A stretch of 64,000 nt of DNA from NCBI GenBank assembly GCA_026874595.1, contig CM049311.1:64581953-64645952 (forward strand), read 5' to 3'. Origin of the DNA: Sipunculus nudus. Its lineage: Eukaryota; Annelida; Sipuncula; Golfingiida; Sipunculidae. Position numbers and translations under genes: made by a program. The notes beneath the pieces are model-generated. The model was not told the origin of the DNA. It made no database searches and saw only the letters and a list, made by a program, of their open reading frames with translations. Positions 48,001 to 62,242 of the stretch are shown one piece after another. Position 1 is the first letter of the stretch; each line of letters starts with the position of its first letter.

Positions 48001-50300
48001 TAAGATATTCTTGGCCTCAAGACCTTTCTCATAGTACCAAATTGCTTCACCAGGTGTCATTGACAGTTCCATTTTTTGATAGATGTACAAACAAAATCTT
48101 GCACCTCCATGCAAAATTGAAATATTTTTTGAATACTGCCTACACAGAATTATAAACAAAAATATAAACAAATATATAAACAAGCAATCAGACAGACATG
48201 GGTTGACAATAATGAGTCTACTTCTGAAAAACTTTTCCTTGACTGATCAGAAAATGTGTTCAAAATTATTATATGAAGGAGGCAGAATACATTAAACCGC
48301 AGGTCACTCAATTGTGCCTTCACTGAAATTACAATAATACATTTTTACATTTTCCAGCATTTTAAAGATATTCAGTTGAAATAGCAGGTTTACCATATAG
48401 ACTCTGTGAGGGTTAGTCATCCCTAACTTTAAACTAGTTTGTGTTGTTAGAATTCCACTGACATCATTGACTGAATGCTTTAAAACTTCCCGCTGTCCAT
48501 CATTCTTGATATACTATTGGCCTATGGCTTAACACATGCCCCTTAGTGATGTGTAAGCCAATGATATATTTAACCATATTCAGGATATATTGTGCAATGT
48601 GCAATGTGAGGAAGAATACCAAATGTGCTTACACTACATAAAACTCTTGCATTTTCTTTTGAAAGAACCACTTGAAAAGAACTCTGGGCTGAGAACAATG
48701 CATACATTGAGCAACTTATTGTGTTAAATGTCATGCAGTTTTATTAAAAAACTTATAAAATGGGTAATTTACATCAGACATGACATACTGCATAGCTTTT
48801 CTGTTGATGTCAGCTTTGTCTCTGTGAATATCCAACCTTTACACCCTAGGTTCTGTCCTTGTAATCTGTACCTGTTGTCCCCCTTTTTTCTTTGTCTGGC
48901 ACTCTAAGGCCCCTGGGAATCCTGTTCCAGGTATGAAAATACCTTATGTGAGGCACCTTTCACCTGAGGGGGCGTACCTCTTGTTGTTGAGTAATATGGA
49001 GGAGGAGAGGGTGAAATAATCTCCAACGTACAAGAGTCCGATAAATCTTGTTTTTGATTTTATTGGCATATTTCCAGGCAGTGACTACAAGAGGAAACAG
49101 TGTTGCACACCAATTTCCAAATGTGTTGTTTACACATTAACGCTACACACCCAGAAGACTGTGCCAAGTTTTGTTGCACTTACAATCTAGTAATACAGTA
49201 TAGTAAAATGGGAAATCCCAGTTTAGTGATAAATATAGGCCTATGCATGGGAATTATCTCTCATCTTCAACTCAGGGGGGGAAACAATGAAAAAAGTATC
49301 CCACATCAGGTAGTCCGTATCAAGATGTTTTGGTTCCTAAATCTGTCCTGCCTGTTTCATAACAAAATCGGTATTTCCATATGTGCCAATGTTAAAAAAA
49401 AAAAAAAAAAAACACACTGTCAGAAGCTCCATGTGCCAAAAATGGTGGCAGTTTATTGTCCCCCACTTCCACAGAATATTGATTTAGGTTTGTCTGTCTG
49501 TCCCTCTGTCTGTCTGTCTGTCAGGTTTTTGTTTCTGTGCAATAACTTTCCTAAATATTATCCATTTTCATTGAAATTTGGGTCAGTGATTGCTCTCATG
49601 CATACCTTGGTTGTGATTGGTTTTGAAGTGTCAGTCTGAAAATTAATTATCAAGAGCTCCAAAACAAAACAAAAATTTCCCATTGGATCCCAATTCAAAC
49701 AAAAATTATGACATGCAGAGACATCTACAGGGGACAATGAAAACTGAAACACAGGCACTTTGACATGTGGAGACATTTTTAGGGGAAAATAAAAACTAAA
49801 ACATATTCAAAAGACAAGCATGAAGATCACAGAAAGCTAAAATAACAAGAGGAAGAAGCAGGGGGACATAAATTCCACAAATTTTCTTGTTTTAATTAGC
49901 TGCTTCACTTCCATTGTTTTCATTATGTAAAGTGGAAGTTCAATCATACTGAGAATGAATAAAATATATATTACAAAAGGACAGGTATGTGCCAAAATAT
50001 TTACTGAAGTCCCTAGATATTATAGGTATATGTCGCACAAATCACCTTTTGTACCCAAGGCCAATTGCCACATCCACTAAGAAATGAGAGAATTAGTTCT
50101 TGTATGTGTCAAATCTTGTACTTTGCCTGTCTTATTAATGATATTATATGGGGACATTTGCCAGTGCAATGTTTTGTTATCTAAATTAAACTGAAGAATC
50201 ATTTAATATGCAGTAAAAAGTACTGAAAAAAGTCCAAAAATAATTTACAATTTCATTAACAAGACAAGACCTGTACTTGTTTCACTGCTTAGTTCATAAA

Positions 50301-50367
<67 letters not shown>

Positions 50368-50685
50368 TATATATATGTATATTCTAAATGCATGCTAATA
50401 CTTGAAGACATTCCTGTGATATTGAAAGTGATATTGTGATGTTTTAATGACAGATGTCATACCAGTGATATTTTATGTTAATAAAAATATTATGCAACAA
50501 ATTTGTGATCATTATATTTTTCCAGATTCCAAAAGTTATATTTTGTCCTGTAATTACAGTGTGCTGTGTATTTTAAATCCAAATAAATATTTTGTTCAGA
50601 AATCTGACCCTGAAGGAAACAAAAACAAAAGTTTCAAAGGAAAGCACTTGAAAGTAAAGGTCTGGCCTTAATTAGAGCATCTTTT
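48001..50685. other. 3' flank with simple repeats
   Basis: AT-rich sequence with no gene supported. It contains a 19-nt poly-A tract (49394-49412), CTGTCTGTC runs near 49489-49522 within a probable repeat bounded by TTGTCCCCCAC and GGGGGACATAAA (about 49450-49875), and a TA microsatellite. A 179-codon open frame across the poly-A and CTGT runs is judged spurious. Confidence 0.5.
50298..50376. repeat. (TA)n microsatellite, copy 1
   Basis: Long TA run with ATAATA interruptions. The equivalent run in copy 2 (62151-62236) is 7 bp longer and differs in interruptions, which shifts the duplication offset. Confidence 0.95.
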
Positions 50686-53600
50686 TAGCTCAGCTGACTG
50701 AACATTTTTCTCAGCTACAGCGATCACTCTTTGTCCATTGTCATTCTATCTAGCCGTCCGTCTGTCTGTCAACAGGGCACAAATCCAAACAGCTGGACCT
50801 AGAAATTTCTAACTAAAAACTCATGACCTAGAAATTTCTAACTAAAAACACATGGAGGTCCATTATAAACCTCCTTAGCAACCTGAAATCAGGTCACTGT
50901 CACCTATAATCTCCGAGCTATGGGGCTTGTCAGTACGCCTCAGAATAATTATAAATTTGATACAAAAGCTCAAGTATCTGAATAACTGATGCATTGATTC
51001 CCATTATTCTTTGCATGCATATTGATCAAGGAGTGTCACATCAGTTCCTGTAGACAGGTGGCACCACCTGTTTTTCTTTTTTAGCTCGGCTGACTGTAAG
51101 TCATATGAGCTGTAGCGATCACTCTTTGTCCATCGTCCATCTGGCCGTCCGGCTGTCTGTCCGTTAACAAGGCACAAATCGTAACCACTGGACCTAGAAT
51201 CTTCTTACTTTACATTCAGAGAGGTCCATGAAAAATCTCCTTGGAAACCTGGAATTAGGTCTCTGTTACCCATATCCTTCGAGCTATTGGGCCCCAAAGT
51301 ACCCCCCAGAATAGTTAAAAATTTCATACAAAAACTTCAATATCTCATTTACTACATCACTGATGGTCATGATTTTTGGCATACATATTGATCATGAGAT
51401 GTTCCATCAGTTCCTGCAGACTGGTGGCGCAATCTGCATTTTTAGTGAACCTGTGAGCTTATGCGATGGTGTGGCGTCGTCCGGTGTCCGTCGGCCGTCA
51501 TCCGTGGTCCGTTGCTGTACGTTAACCCATACTATCTTGAAAACCGCAAGAGGTGGCATCACGAAATTTTATTAAAAAAATTAGTCATCTAAAAAACTAT
51601 ATCGGATTTTGCTTATTTTTTGGCTAACTGCATTTTCTTAGATTTTATAGGGAAAAAGCTAAAAGCTTTAAAAATCTTCTTCTCCGAAACTGTTCAGCCA
51701 AATTGTCCAATATTTCACAGAAATGATTCCTGGAATAATCTTTCTCAAGTTTTTTCCAATGGTTTAAGTTCGGTGATTTTTGGCCGAGTTACAGGAACTT
51801 AGTCATCTGTCCATAAAAGCATACTAAAATTACAATCTCAGAAACGGCTGGAGCTATCATCACCAAATTTTATGCCAATGTTGTTCACATGAGACATATC
51901 TGAAATTGAGGTATTGGTGGCGCCACCTGCATCAACCTTTTTTGTACGGGGGTCATCAGTGCCCGTATCATACTGACGGCTACAAAAAACTTCTTCTCTG
52001 AAACCATATGGCCAAATAGTTTAATATCGCACAGAAATGATCCTAGAGTAGTGCTTTCTGAAATTTGTTCAAATGGTATAAGTTCAGTGACTTTTGGCTG
52101 AGTTATGGGAAGCTGAATTTAGTCATATGTTGTAACAGCCCATTTTAGCTCAGTGGCTACAAAGATCTTCTCCTCAAAAACCACTGGGCCAAATTCTTAA
52201 ATCTCACACATTAATTATCCTTAGATGTTGATAATTCAAGTTTGTTCAAATGGTTCTGGTTCAGTGATTTTTGGCTGAGTTATGGGAAGCTTAACTTAGC
52301 CATTTTGCTGTATTTTCCCATATGAGTTATAAACCTGTAAAATTTTTGTTGACTGACCCTACTGAGGCCAATTTGTTTAATATTTTACAAGAATAATCCC
52401 CTGAATGATTCTTATAATAATTATCTTTTATGGTTCCAAAGAATGAATTTTGGCTGAATTATAAAGGTTCAATTGAGTCATTTTACCATATATGTTAGCT
52501 GTGTGAAGCAGATACACAGATATATCTAGATACATCTAGACTGGCACCAGTTTATCAGCATTTATTACATCATGCCTCTAGACATTTAGATTTCAGGTTA
52601 TCTATGGTTAATATTGACAAGAATGTTTTTTAAAAGCTTTTAAAAAATGTAGATTTATGATTTTTAGATATTCTTCATGCCAGGCAATGTTTACAATCAC
52701 AGCTATACAGCTCTCTGTGGGTATATAAAGACGGCTGTACATGGATTATAAATAATTGGTATCCATAGTCAGGTTAATTCAAGATTTTGCCATCAGTGAG
52801 ATGTATCTGCATTACAATTTTGCATTCAATATGCATCTGTATTAATTTTTTGTGAACCTGTGAACTAATGTGATGGTGTGGCGGCGTTTGTCTTCTGTAC
52901 GTTTACCCATACTATTTTGAAAATGATTGGAGCTAGCATCATGAAATTTAATGCAAAAATTAGCCATCTGAAAATTTTCTTAAATTTCATAGAGAAAAAG
53001 CTTAAAAAACCTTTAAAAATCTTCTCCGACGAAACACTCAAGCCAAATTGTTCAATATTTCACAGAAATAATCTTTTATACCATCTCCCTCAATTTTGTT
53101 CAGGAAGTTGAACTTAGTCATCTGTCCAAAAAAGCATACTAAAATGACAGTCTCAGAAACAGCCAGAGCTATCATCACCAAATTTTTTGCCAGTGTTGGT
53201 CACATGAGTCATATATGAAATTCAGGTATTGGTGGCGCCACCTGAATTGACCTATTTTTGTACGGGGGTCATTGGTCATCTGTACATTAATCCATAATTT
53301 CTCAGGAATAGCAGGAGCTACCATTCCCAGATTTTATGCAATAATCTGTCACATATCAAATTTTGTGGGATTCAGCTTATTTTTTTGCTATCTGCATTTA
53401 CTTAGATTTTATAAGGAAAAAGCTGACAATATCTTAAAAGTCGTCTTCTTGTAGATGGTCCAGCCAAATTGTTAAATATTTTACATAAATGATCCCAGAG
53501 GCAAGCCCTCTCAAGTTTGTTCAAATGGTTTGCATTTGATGAATTTTAGTGGAGTTACACAAATTTGAACAGTCATTCGGCCAAGTAAGCATACTGACAT

Positions 53601-54900
53601 AGTACTCTCAGAAATGACAGAAGCTAGCATTACCAGGTATTGTGCAAATGTTGGTCACATGACTCATATTTGAAGCTGTAAATTTAGTGGTGCCACCTAC
53701 ATTGACCTGTTTTTTTATGGGCAAAAAACCTCATAATTTTAGCCTCTTTCAGCTTAATGATGAAACTGTCAAGTTGAATTGTTCAATTTTTCAAAAGAAT
53801 TATCCTAGGACATGGTTCTTTCAATCGTATCAGAATATACTGAGTTTGTCAATTTTTGGTTGAGTTGTGAAAAGCTTAAGTTGGTCTTATGGCCATTATT
53901 ATGTCTTTTTCAAACTGAGGACTGCAATAGCGTTCTTCTACAAAATTATTATTTCAATTATATCTTGTGTAACATTGCACAAAAATTATTCTTAGGTGGC
54001 CTTTGTTCAAGTTTACTAGAATGATTTTTGGCAGAACTATTGGATCTTTAACAATAAGAGTACTGCATCTTTTATTATTCTAGATATTTTGATAAAAAGT
54101 TTATGAATATGTCGGCTTGAAAAAAGAAATTTTAACCAAAGTCTTTCATTGTGTGTAAACAGATATACCAACAGGCCAAGATGGAATCTGTATCTTTAAA
54201 TAGGTTGAGAAACTGCCAACTGCTTCAGATTTGGGAACAGATCAAGAGTTCATTCAGTGCAGCCAGATATAGGTCAAGAGTTCAATCAGTGCAGCCAAGC
54301 ACATGGCATGTGATCACCTCATGGGTGACATGTGAACACCTCATGGGCACCATGTGATCACTTCATGGGTGTCAAGCCCCTCAGGGCAGGGCCCCTGCAT
54401 GAGCTGATGCAATGGTGTGGCTACTATTTCAGATTTGGCAACAGGCTAGAGGTCAGTCTGGATCTATTTATAGCTTTGGCAGACTGCCAACTGTATCAGA
54501 TTAGGCAACAGGTCAAGAGTTCACTCAGTGCAGCCAGGTATGGGTCAGGAGTTTACTCAGTGCAGTAGCTGCATTCTATTTATAGCTTTGGCAGACTGCC
54601 AACTGTGTCAGATTATGCAATAGGTCAAGAGTTAAAAACACTCAGTGCAGCCAGGTACAGGTCAAAAGTTCACTCAGTCTAGCCAGGTGCAGGTCATGAG
54701 TTCACTCAATGCAGTAGTCTGAGCAAGCAATTTGTCACAGTTCACTCGGGGCAACAGCCTTTCTCACCTAAGCCTGGTCAGCCCCATGCATCAGACTCAA
54801 GGTTTGATGTATTTGGCCTAATATTTTGACCTGTCTATGTGTCTTTGCTGGCTTTCTCGCTCACAAGACAGGTGTCGCCACCTACCATGACTTTTGCACA
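50686..54900 (+). repeat. Field of diverged AGCTCAGCTGA / GGTGGCGCCACC repeats
   Basis: Two family 5' ends are visible (TTTTTAGCTCAGCTGACTG near 50683 and TTTTTAGCTCGGCTGACTG near 51080), each followed by CCGTCCG/CTGTCTGTC runs. Further on, segments with GAAACNNNCAGCCAAATTGTTYAATATTTCACAGAAATGATCC recur (near 51680, 52010, 52180, 53040, 53455). GGTGGCGCCACC appears at 51916-51927 and 53231-53242. Around 54240-54720 there is a separate set of short repeats with CAGTGCAGCCAGG and GGTCAAGAGTTCA. All non-coding. Confidence 0.55.
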
Positions 54901-55179
54901 CGTTTTTCTCAGGAGGGGTTTGATATATCAGTCTGAAATTGGGCGTATGTATATATCTCTGATAGCTTCGTTGTATACAAGACTAGTGGTGCCAGCTACA
55001 ATCTTTTTAGTGTTGTGTGCACCTATGCCAGAATTTCAGCAGTGATGTTTGTGTAATTGTTTCTTATTCAAAATGTTTAGTACTTGCATTGTTCATATAC
55101 ATGAAAAGTAATGGTCCAGCATTGAAGCATTATACCTGGTGTATTTCCCAATGCACAAGTTCACATTAGGCCTGTAGGC

Positions 55180-57313
55180 CTTGTTTTATATTTTACGAAT
55201 TTTTTCTCTATTTTTGAGACCTTTAAAAATGTGGACATCTGTTAACAGGGCACAAATTGTAAAGACTGGACCTAGAATCTTCATTCTTGACATTCAGAGA
55301 GACCTATGAAAAGTCTCCATGGAAACCAGAAATTAGGTCTCTGTTACCCATATTCTTTGAGCTATGGGGCCCCAAAGTACCCCCCAGAATAGTGAAAAAT
55401 TTGATACAAATACTTCAATATCTCATTAACTACATCACTGATGGTCATGATTTTTGGCATACATATTGATCATGAGATGTTCCATCAGTTCCTGCAGACT
55501 GGTGGCGCCACCTGTATTTTTTTATTTTTTACGAATTTTTTTCTCTATTTTTGAGACCTTTAAAAATATGAACATCTGTTAACAGGGCACAAATCGTAAA
55601 GACTGGTCAAGAATCTTCATTCTTGACATTCTGAGAGACCTATGAAAAGTCTCCATTGAAACCAGAATTTAGGTCTCTGTTACCCATATGCTTCGAGCTA
55701 TGGGGCCCCAAAGTACCCCCCAGAATAGTGAAAAATTTCATACAAAAACTTCAATATCTTATTAACTACATCACTGATGGTCATGATTTTTGGCATACAT
55801 ATTGATCATGAGATGTTTCATTAGTTTCTGCAGACTGGTGGCCCCACCTGTATTTTTCGATTTTTTACGAATTGTTTTCTCTATTTTTGAGACCTTTAAA
55901 AATGTGAACATCTGTTTACAGGGCACAAATCGTTAAGACTGGACCTAGAATCTTCATTCTTGACTTTCTGAGAGACCTATGAAAAGTCTCCATGGAAACC
56001 AGAAATTAGGTCTCTGTTACCCATATCCTTTGAGCTATGGGGCCCCAAAGTACCCCCAGAATTGTAAAATTTCATAAAAAAACCAATATCTTATTAACTA
56101 CATCACTGATGGTCATGCTTTTTGGCATACATATTAATCATGAGATGTTTCATCAGTTTCTGCAGACTGGTGGCGCCACCTTTATTTTTCAAATTTTTCC
56201 ATTTTTTTCTCTATTTTTGAGACCTTTAACAATGTAGTTATCTGTCAACAGGGTTCAAATTGTAATGACCGGACCTAGAATCTTCATCCTTGACACACAG
56301 GGTGACCCATGAAAAGTCTCCATGGAAACCTGAAATTAGGTTTCTGTTACCCATATCCTTTGAGCTGTGGCACTCCAAAGTGCAGCTTAGAATAATGGAA
56401 AATTTGATACAAAAGCTGAAGTATCTGAACAACTAATGCAGAGATCACCTTAATTGTTTGCATGGATATTGATCATGGAGTATTTCATTCTTTTCCGCAG
56501 CCTGGGTGCGCCACTTCTATTTTTTTTATTTTTTACGAATTTTTTCCTCTATTTTTGAGACCTTTAAAAATGTGGACATCTGTTAACAGGGCACAAATCG
56601 TAAAGACTGGACCTAGAATCTTCATTCATGAAATTCTGTGAGACCTATGAAAAGTCTCCATGAAAACTTGAAATTAGGTCTCTGTTACCCATATTCTTCA
56701 AGCTATGGGGCCCCAAAGTACCCCCTAAAATAGTGAAAAATTTCATACAAATACTTCAATATCTCATTAACTACATCACTGATGGTCATGATTTTTGGCA
56801 TACATATTAATCGTGAAATGTTTCATTAGTTTCTGGAGACTGGTGGCGCCACCTGTATTTTTCGATTTTTTACGAATTGTTTTCTCTATTTTTGAGACAT
56901 TTAAGGATGTAGTTATCTGTCAACAGGGTTCAAATTGGACCTAGAATCTTCATTCTTGACACACAGGGAGACCTATGAAAAGTCTCCATGGAAACCTGAA
57001 ATTAGATCTCTGTTATCCTTATCCTGTGAGCTATGGCACTCCAAAGTACAGCTCAGAATAATGGAAAATTTGATACAAAAGCTGAAGTATCTGAACAACT
57101 AATGCAGAGATCACCATAATTGTTTGTATGGATATTGATCATGGAGTGTTTCATCAGTTTCTGCAGCCTGGTGGCACCACATATATTTGTTTGCCCTTTT
57201 TTTAATTTTTTTTCTCTATTTTTGAGACCTTTAAAGATATGGACATCTGTTAACATGGCACAAATCATAACAACTGGATCTAGAATCTTCATTCTTTACA
57301 CACAGGGAGACCC
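55180..57313 (+). repeat. Tandem array of ~335-bp units (~6.4 copies)
   Basis: Each unit contains ACGAATTTTTTTCTCTATTT, GACATCTGTTAACAGGGCAC, GACCTAGAATCTTCATTC, GGTCTCTGTTACCCATATCC, GATGGTCATGATTTTTGGCA and CTGCAGACTGGTGGCGCCAC. Starts of the GTTAACAGGGCAC motif: about 55240, 55577, 55914, 56245, 56582, 56921, 57249. Units are diverged by substitutions and indels. The last unit is cut at 57313, exactly where copy 2 of the 11.85-kb duplication begins. Confidence 0.85.
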
Positions 57314-57947
57314 ATAAATTTCTGTAAATTGAATTTCCATTGTAGAGATTACAATGCTTGGCCTCAAGTAAATTTTGAGTTTTACCAGTAGATTTTACCA
57401 TGATTGTATTTTAGTTGTTGATTGCTAACGCTCCATTTTGTCCCCATTTTTAGTGTCTGTATAAATATTAGATGTATAATATATCATATAATTCCCTGAA
57501 TATGCTTGTTGATCTTTAATAGCCATCCTGTATTAACTGTTTAGTATTTCATGATTATATGATGGATATTCAGTGACTTATTACCTTAAATGTAAAGTTA
57601 AAGGCATGTGTAAAGTAAAATAAAGGAAGCAGAGACTGATTAGGTTAACACACTAGCTAAAAGTATTCCATAATAAAGTATAGATGCAAGAAAAAATAAT
57701 ATGTGATAGGTGATGTTTAGACTGTATGTCAGTCCAGCTAGGTAATACCAAACAAGCCTTGAGGGCCAGACACCAAAAAATTGTTTTAGACTTTGTTCTG
57801 TACAACTCAAATGAAAATAACACACCATTCAGGATTATTTGGTTACTCCACGCCATAATTCTGTAAGATGAACTGAAAGAATCTCGAGATTATTGCCTAT
57901 GATGATTAAAAGTGAGCAAAGCATTTTAATGCATCTTCCTGTTTCAG

Positions 57948-58042
57948 ATTCTGGAGATTGCTGGGTACAAGGCTACTGAAGGCTCAGATTTCAAGCTGTT
58001 TGCTGTAATGTGTGCTTTGTCACATAAAATAAGCAGCCTCGA
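57948..58042 (+). pseudogene. Duplicate of exon 13
   Basis: Same sequence and splice sites as 46095-46189. It lies downstream of the gene's own stop codon and 3' flank, without copies of exons 1-12, so on its own it cannot start a normal protein. It could serve as an alternative 3' end if exon 12 were spliced to it, bypassing the first copy. Confidence 0.75.
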
Positions 58043-59001
58043 GTAAGTGTTACTGAGCAGGTATAATGTACTCTGAACTAACCAGGTTCTCAATAGAAAA
58101 AATGAGCCAGTTTATAGGCCCAATGATTATTAGTGACACCAAATGGCCATGCTGGAAACAACTATCTTTTTGGGTGATTTGTGTCCTTGTCAGAATATAG
58201 AAAAATTAAAGGTTAGAAAGAGTACTGTAATATTCCTAACAGAAGTCCCATCCTTATAACAAGTCACACCCTTAAGTTTAGGTTCTGTCTTGAGAATAGC
58301 CATTCAAGTTTTATCTCAGGGAAAAGTCCATGATATAAGAGGGTGAGGTTTGGGAGATATTTTTCCTTGTCAATAAAAACAGACAAATTGCAAGTAAAAA
58401 AGTATGAGAATAACATTTTTATTCAATAAATAAAAGAATCTTATTGACATGAGAATTTTATTCTGCTGAGTAATTCGTAAAGTTAAGATCATGGGAATAG
58501 CACTTCAGATAAGTAACTTGCAAAATTAAGAGCAAGAGAATTACACTGTCATAACAGCTAGTATATTACATGAAGAGTTGCCTCTAGCATGAACACTAAA
58601 CTGCAGGGAAAGGAGATGCACTATATTTTTACTATATCTGAATTTGTTTTTGGCAAGCACAGTCATAGGTGTCAGTTAAGAAATGTAAATAATTATATTT
58701 TGAATCAGCCAAGATCAATTAATTTATTTGTAAAGGTAAACTCAATTGGTGTGCCACAGCTTTTCAGGATTTCAATTTGTAAGAGTGTATTACAGTATAA
58801 GATTACGTTAAAGTGTCAAAATGTCTACAAACTCAGTTTCTGATTTATTTACAAATTCTGAAATCAGTCCTGGAAAACAGACTGTTAAAATGGTTTCACA
58901 TCTAAGTAACTGGACTTGCATAATTATTGTCCTGACATGTTCTCCTAGTGCGCGTTGTTGTGTAATACAGGCATTCATTCAGGGACTTTCTTTTTTTTCA
59001 G

Positions 59002-59071
59002 TACATGGATGAGGAATCTGATTGGGAGGGTGGACTTTAAGATGCTCGAGATGAAACTGTTTATGTGCAAG
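59002..59071 (+). pseudogene. Duplicate of exon 14
   Basis: Same sequence and splice sites as 47149-47218, with frame intact. Confidence 0.75.
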
Positions 59072-59408
59072 GTAAAATTCACCATTCCTTCTTTCAATCT
59101 TACTCTTTTTCTCACTCTGTCACACGCTCATGCCCATTCTTTCTATCCTATTTCCATCCCCTCAGACCGTCTCTCTGTTCTTTATCCTTATAAAACCATC
59201 AGCAAGTCTCATGCACACAGTCAGTATCACTGTAGTGTACACTAACAGACACATCAGCTTAGTTTTATTGTAAGATTCAGAAAGCAAACAGCCCCTTATC
59301 ACATCAATACTTTTGTAAAACATTTCGGGGCTGTGTTATTTACAAATCTGCATAAAAACCCTGCTGTTCTGTATGCACACTGAGACCTCTGTTGTATTAC
59401 ATTTTCAG

Positions 59409-59639
59409 ACTTTATGGGAGTGCAATGTTGATGCTGAGACCAACAAGATCCCTCTAGACCAGCTGTGTGTAGAACTGAGGGCAGGTGGCGTGAGCTTCGA
59501 ACATGAATGTGAGGTTCGGGAGAAACTAGGTCACCTTCACGCTCTTGACCTCATGGACTTCTTGACTTATGTGCCATTATTTATCTTGATTCATGAATCA
59601 GTAGTGCTTAATCCTCTGGATGATACCAGGGAGAAATAA
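59409..59639 (+). pseudogene. Duplicate of terminal exon 15
   Basis: Same sequence as 47556-47786 including TAA. No decay is visible, so the duplication is recent or the copy is an assembly artefact. Called a pseudogene fragment only because upstream exons are missing. Confidence 0.75.
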
Positions 59640-62150
59640 GATTTTATTCATGTCCAGTTTCTCATTGAAATATTTTTATAAAACGCACAACTAGCCACAG
59701 GAAACATTGGAAAGGTAAATCATTCATATTCCCATCATGATGGGGCCTTCACATTATCTGCTGAAACTTGTGTTTCATTAAAAAACTAGAGAGCACTTAG
59801 AGACTGCAAACCTCCTCCAATGTAATGCTTCTCTTGAGGGGATCTCATTTGAATAAGATATTCTTGGCCTCAAGACCTTTCTCATAGTACCAAATTGCTT
59901 CACCAGGTGTCATTGACAGTTCCATTTTTTGATAGATGTACAAACAAAATCTTGCACCTCCATGCAAAATTGAAATATTTTTTGAATACTGCCTACACAG
60001 AATTATAAACAAAAATATAAACAAATATATAAACAAGCAATCAGACAGACATGGGTTGACAATAATGAGTCTACTTCTGAAAAACTTTTCCTTGACTGAT
60101 CAGAAAATGTGTTCAAAATTATTATATGAAGGAGGCAGAATACATTAAACCGCAGGTCACTCAACTGTGCCTTCACTGAAACTACAATAATACATTTTTA
60201 CATTTTCCAGCATTTTAAAGATATTCAGTTGAAATAGCAGGTTTACCATATAGACTCTGTGAGGGTTAGTCATCCCTAACTTTAAACTAGTTTGTGTTGT
60301 TAGAATTCCACTGACATCATTGACTGAATGCTTTAAAACTTCCCGCTGTCCATCATTCTTGATATACTATTGGCCTATGGCTTAACACATGCCCCTTAGT
60401 GATGTGTAAGCCAATGATATATTTAACCATATTCAGGATATATTGTGCAATGTGCAATGTGAGGAAGAATACCAAATGTGCTTACACTACATAAAACTCT
60501 TGCATTTTCTTTTGAAAGAACCACTTGAAAAGAACTCTGGGCTGAGAACAATGCATACATTGAGCAACTTATTGTGTTAAATGTCATGCAGTTTTATTAA
60601 AAAACTTATAAAATGGGTAATTTACATCAGACATGACATACTGCATAGCTTTTCTGTTGATGTCAGCTTTGTCTCTGTGAATATCCAACCTTTACACCCT
60701 AGGTTCTGTCCTTGTAATCTGTACCTGTTGTCCCCCTTTTTTCTTTGTCTGGCACTCTAAGGCCCCTGGGAATCCTGTTCCAGGTATGAAAATACCTTAT
60801 GTGAGGCACCTTTCACCTGAGGGGGCGTACCTCTTGTTGTTGAGTAATATGGAGGAGGAGAGGGTGAAATAATCTCCAACGTACAAGAGTCCGATAAATC
60901 TTGTTTTTGATTTTATTGGCATATTTCCAGGCAGTGACTACAAGAGGAAACAGTGTTGCACACCAATTTCCAAATGTGTTGTTTACACATTAACGCTACA
61001 CACCCAGAAGACTGTGCCAAGTTTTGTTGCACTTACAATCTAGTAATACAGTATAGTAAAATGGGAAATCCCAGTTTAGTGATAAATATAGGCCTATGCA
61101 TGGGAATTATCTCTCATCTTCAACTCAGGGGGGGAAACAATGAAAAAAGTATCCCACATCAGGTAGTCCGTATCAAGATGTTTTGGTTCCTAAATCTGTC
61201 CTGCCTGTTTCATAACAAAATCGGTATTTCCATATGTGCCAATGTTAAAAAAAAAAAAAAAAAAACACACTGTCAGAAGCTCCATGTGCCAAAAATGGTG
61301 GCAGTTTATTGTCCCCCACTTCCACAGAATATTGATTTAGGTTTGTCTGTCTGTCCCTCTGTCTGTCTGTCTGTCAGGTTTTTGTTTCTGTGCAATAACT
61401 TTCCTAAATATTATCCATTTTCATTGAAATTTGGGTCAGTGATTGCTCTCATGCATACCTTGGTTGTGATTGGTTTTGAAGTGTCAGTCTGAAAATTAAT
61501 TATCAAGAGCTCCAAAACAAAACAAAAATTTCCCATTGGATCCCAATTCAAACAAAAATTATGACATGCAGAGACATCTACAGGGGACAATGAAAACTGA
61601 AACACAGGCACTTTGACATGTGGAGACATTTTTAGGGGAAAATAAAAACTAAAACATATTCAAAAGACAAGCATGAAGATCACAGAAAGCTAAAATAACA
61701 AGAGGAAGAAGCAGGGGGACATAAATTCCACAAATTTTCTTGTTTTAATTAGCTGCTTCACTTCCATTGTTTTCATTATGTAAAGTGGAAGTTCAATCAT
61801 ACTGAGAATGAATAAAATATATATTACAAAAGGACAGGTATGTGCCAAAATATTTACTGAAGTCCCTAGATATTATAGGTATATGTCGCACAAATCACCT
61901 TTTGTACCCAAGGCCAATTGCCACATCCACTAAGAAATGAGAGAATTAGTTCTTGTATGTGTCAAATCTTGTACTTTGCCTGTCTTATTAATGATATTAT
62001 ATGGGGACATTTGCCAGTGCAATGTTTTGTTATCTAAATTAAACTGAAGAATCATTTAATATGCAGTAAAAAGTACTGAAAAAAGTCCAAAAATAATTTA
62101 CAATTTCATTAACAAGACAAGACCTGTACTTGTTTCACTGCTTAGTTCAT

Positions 62151-62153
62151 AAA

Positions 62154-62236
<83 letters not shown>
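62151..62236. repeat. (TA)n microsatellite, copy 2
   Basis: Counterpart of 50298-50376, longer by 7 bp. Confidence 0.95.

Positions 62237-62242
<6 letters not shown>

Larger units (their letters stand above)
45461..57313 (+). repeat. Tandem duplication, copy 1 (11,853-bp unit)
   Basis: The sequence beginning ATAAATTTCTGTAAATTG at 45461 restarts at 57314 in the same orientation. The offset is a constant 11,853 bp up to the TA microsatellite and 11,860 bp after it. The unit holds exons 13-15, the 3' flank and a field of diverged repeats. Confidence 0.95.

Noticed and set aside
47992-48295. Small open frames on both strands downstream of the stop codon
   Set aside because: Short, overlapping on opposite strands, AT-rich, and without supporting signals.
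49100-49639. 179-codon open frame (duplicated at 60953-61492)
   Set aside because: It runs through a poly-A tract and CTGTCTGTC simple repeats within a probable interspersed repeat; composition is not protein-like.
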